Translations under genes and position numbers: made by a program
Shown here: positions 62,404-64,000 of the stretch, one piece after another
Layout of the letters: every line of letters begins with the position of its first letter
Position numbering within the stretch: position 1 is the stretch's first letter
Notes under the pieces: generated by a model
The model's input: only the letters and a program-made list of their open reading frames with translations
What the model was told of the DNA's origin: nothing
Database searches by the model: none
Assembly: GCF_024707505.1 (NCBI RefSeq)
Contig: NZ_CP102604.1
Span: 806,001-870,000 of the forward strand
Source of the DNA: Pantoea sp. SOD02
GTDB lineage: Bacteria > Pseudomonadota > Gammaproteobacteria > Enterobacterales > Enterobacteriaceae
DNA: 64,000 bases
Reading direction: 5' to 3'

Positions 62404-63201
62404 TTACTGGAAACTGTGTTCAGCGGCTGGATAGAGGCCCGCTTCAACGTCGGCGATATATTGGCGAATCGCCGCACGAATGTCGCCGGTTTCAGCGAGG
62501 AAATTTTTGGCAAATTTGGGAATATGGCCGCCGGTAATGCCAAAGGCGTCGTGCATCACCAGAATCTGGCCGTCAGTGACGTTGCCCGCGCCGATGCCGA
62601 TCACCGGCACCGACAACGCTTTGGTGACGCGTTCCGCCAGCGCCACCGGTACGCACTCCAGCACCAGCAGCTGCATGCCGGCGGCTTCCAGCGCCAGCGC
62701 ATCGGCCAGCAGACGTTCAGCGGCGGCTTCATCGCGGCCCTGCACTTTATAGCCACCGAAGATGTTCACCGACTGCGGCGTCAGGCCCAGATGGCCGCAC
62801 ACCGGCACGGCGCGCTCGGTCAGCATACGCAAGGTTTCCGCCAGCCACTCGCCGCCTTCCAGCTTCACCATATTGGCGCCCGCGCGCATCAGCTGTGCGG
62901 CGTTAGTGAACGTCTGTTCCGGCGTGGCGTAACTCATAAACGGCAGATCGGCCATCAGCAGCGCCAGCGGCGCGCCACGGCGCACGGCGGCGGTGTGATA
63001 GGCGATATCGTCCACGGTGACCGGCAAGGTCGATTCATGTCCCTGCACGGTCATGCCGAGCGAATCACCAATCAGCATCACCTGAATGCCTTCATCGGCA
63101 AACAGGCGGGCAAAACTGAAGTCGTACGCCGTCAGCGTGGCAAATTTGCGGCCGCTGGTTTTGAGTTGGCGTAAATGGGAGAGGGTTGTTGGTTTCATCA
63201 C
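62404..63201 (-). CDS. panB: 3-methyl-2-oxobutanoate hydroxymethyltransferase PanB
   Basis: A 265-residue (beta/alpha)8 enzyme (E. coli 264) making ketopantoate from 2-oxoisovalerate with methylene-tetrahydrofolate. [34 protein letters not shown] (about 40-57), the metal-binding region and [16 protein letters not shown] are present. It is the first gene of panB-panC-panD and lies 39 bases after the folK stop, which may be a separate unit; the folate gene next to a folate-using enzyme is the usual enterobacterial order. Confidence 0.97.
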   Translation of the reverse strand: MMKPTTLSHLRQLKTSGRKFATLTAYDFSFARLFADEGIQVMLIGDSLGMTVQGHESTLPVTVDDIAYHTAAVRRGAPLALLMADLPFMSYATPEQTFTNAAQLMRAGANMVKLEGGEWLAETLRMLTERAVPVCGHLGLTPQSVNIFGGYKVQGRDEAAAERLLADALALEAAGMQLLVLECVPVALAERVTKALSVPVIGIGAGNVTDGQILVMHDAFGITGGHIPKFAKNFLAETGDIRAAIRQYIADVEAGLYPAAEHSFQ

Positions 63202-63240
63202 ACGCTCCAGAGTTTTCTGATGCGCGCAGTGTACTACGGC

Positions 63241-63726
63241 TTACTCAGACCACAAACGGATAGCGCTGCGATCCAGCGTGGCAAGAATGGCAGATAAAGC
63301 TTGCCCGTTCGGCAGCGACAATTGCGGGGCAATCTCCAGAAGCGGCACCAGCATAAAAGCGCGATTGTGCATGTCGTAGTGCGGCACGGTCAGACGCGGC
63401 GTGTGAATGGTTTCGTTGCCAAACAGCATGATATCGAGATCCAGCGTGCGCGGTCCCCAGCGTTCGGCTTTGCGCACGCGACCGTGCTCCAGCTCAATGC
63501 GCTGGGTGTGATCAAGCAGCGCGTCGGCTTCAAGCGTAGTTTCCAGCTCCACCACCGCATTAAGGTAATCGGGCTGATCCGGCGGACCGTACGGAGGTGT
63601 GCGATACAGCGATGAGGTGGCGATGCGCGAAGTATGCGGAATGGCGTCTAGCGCGGCCAACGCTGCATCAACCTGATGCAGCGGATCGGCCAGATTACTG
63701 CCTAAAGCGAGATAAACGCGGGTCAT
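63241..63726 (-). CDS. folK: HPPK, 6-hydroxymethyl-7,8-dihydropterin pyrophosphokinase FolK
   Basis: A 161-residue folate-pathway enzyme (E. coli 159) that transfers pyrophosphate from ATP to hydroxymethyl-dihydropterin. It starts [21 protein letters not shown], and [17 protein letters not shown] (about 89-105) carries the metal-binding aspartates. [20 protein letters not shown] follows. The start overlaps the pcnB stop by 4 bases, so the two are coupled. Confidence 0.97.
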   Translation of the reverse strand: MTRVYLALGSNLADPLHQVDAALAALDAIPHTSRIATSSLYRTPPYGPPDQPDYLNAVVELETTLEADALLDHTQRIELEHGRVRKAERWGPRTLDLDIMLFGNETIHTPRLTVPHYDMHNRAFMLVPLLEIAPQLSLPNGQALSAILATLDRSAIRLWSE

Positions 63727-64000
63727 TGCGGGCTGTTAGTGCGAGGCCCGGTTGGACGGCGACGCGGACGGCGCGGTTTGCGGCGCGGTGCCGGATCGTC
63801 GCCCAGCGTGGTCATCATGGTTTTCTGCTGCACCGGAGCCGCCGCCTGGAACTCGCCCCACCAATGCGTCAGCTTTTGCAGCTCAGGATTGTTTTCCACG
63901 TCGGCACGCAGCGCCATCAAATCGTAAGCGGCACGGAATTTAGGATGCTCCATCAGCTTCCACGCACGCTTGCCGTGACGGCGCGACATGCGCAGCTGCA
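63723..64000 (-). CDS. pcnB: Poly(A) polymerase I PcnB, C-terminal part
   Basis: The frame is open to the window edge; about 91 C-terminal residues are visible (from [22 protein letters not shown]). The segment [14 protein letters not shown] and the basic tail [16 protein letters not shown] match the C-terminus of enterobacterial PcnB. The enzyme adds poly(A) tails that trigger RNA decay. The catalytic head is outside the window. It overlaps folK by 4 bases. Confidence 0.95.
   Translation of the reverse strand, partial: QLRMSRRHGKRAWKLMEHPKFRAAYDLMALRADVENNPELQKLTHWWGEFQAAAPVQQKTMMTTLGDDPAPRRKPRRPRRRPTGPRTNSPQ

Noticed and set aside
62071..63174. A 367-codon plus-strand frame opposite panC and panB
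   Set aside because: Antisense to two conserved genes, rich in His, Gln and Arg, no family features or ribosome site.

Overview
The window is chromosomal DNA of an enterobacterium close to Pantoea or Erwinia (Erwiniaceae). Most proteins align almost end to end with their Escherichia coli K-12 counterparts, and the gene order follows the E. coli dcw-to-pcnB segment, with several lineage-specific replacements. No tRNA, rRNA, prophage, insertion sequence or CRISPR array was seen.

1-20300 is the division and cell wall (dcw) cluster on the + strand: end of rsmH, ftsL, ftsI, murE, murF, mraY, murD, ftsW, murG, murC, ddlB, ftsQ, ftsA, ftsZ, lpxC, then secM-secA. The genes mostly overlap or nearly touch, so they form one long transcription unit that makes lipid II, builds septal peptidoglycan, assembles the Z ring and commits lipid A synthesis. 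SecM is the arrest peptide that sets SecA synthesis. 20300-29860 carries a small winged-helix gene, mutT, yacG-zapD-coaE, guaC, the hofC-hofB-ppdD pilin-type genes, nadC, ampD and ampE.

29840-34000 holds an accessory sugar operon (GH43 glycosidase plus GPH-family transporter) between ampE and aroP. 34130-41340 is pdhR-aceE-aceF-lpdA with a perfect PdhR operator. Between lpdA and a LysR/aldo-keto reductase pair lies a complete-looking hok/sok type I toxin-antitoxin locus (about 41369-41748). Its toxin is only 48 residues, with an antisense RNA and matching tac and fbi elements. acnB and yacL follow.

47260-54990 is a divergent catabolic island. On the minus strand are an iron alcohol dehydrogenase, a DapA-family lyase, a D-2-hydroxyacid dehydrogenase and an MFS anion symporter. 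On the plus strand are a DUF1537 acid-sugar kinase, PdxA2 and a DeoR regulator. The shared promoter region has a CRP-like site and a palindrome. The island occupies the place where E. coli has speD-speE. GTAG-headed REP elements and another REP-like palindrome mark this part of the window.

55040-64000 returns to conserved order: yacC, cueO with a MerR-type 19-bp-spacer promoter, a PLP-dependent Cys/Met-family enzyme where E. coli has gcd, hpt, yadGH (without the intervening can gene), and panD, panC, panB, folK and the end of pcnB on the minus strand.
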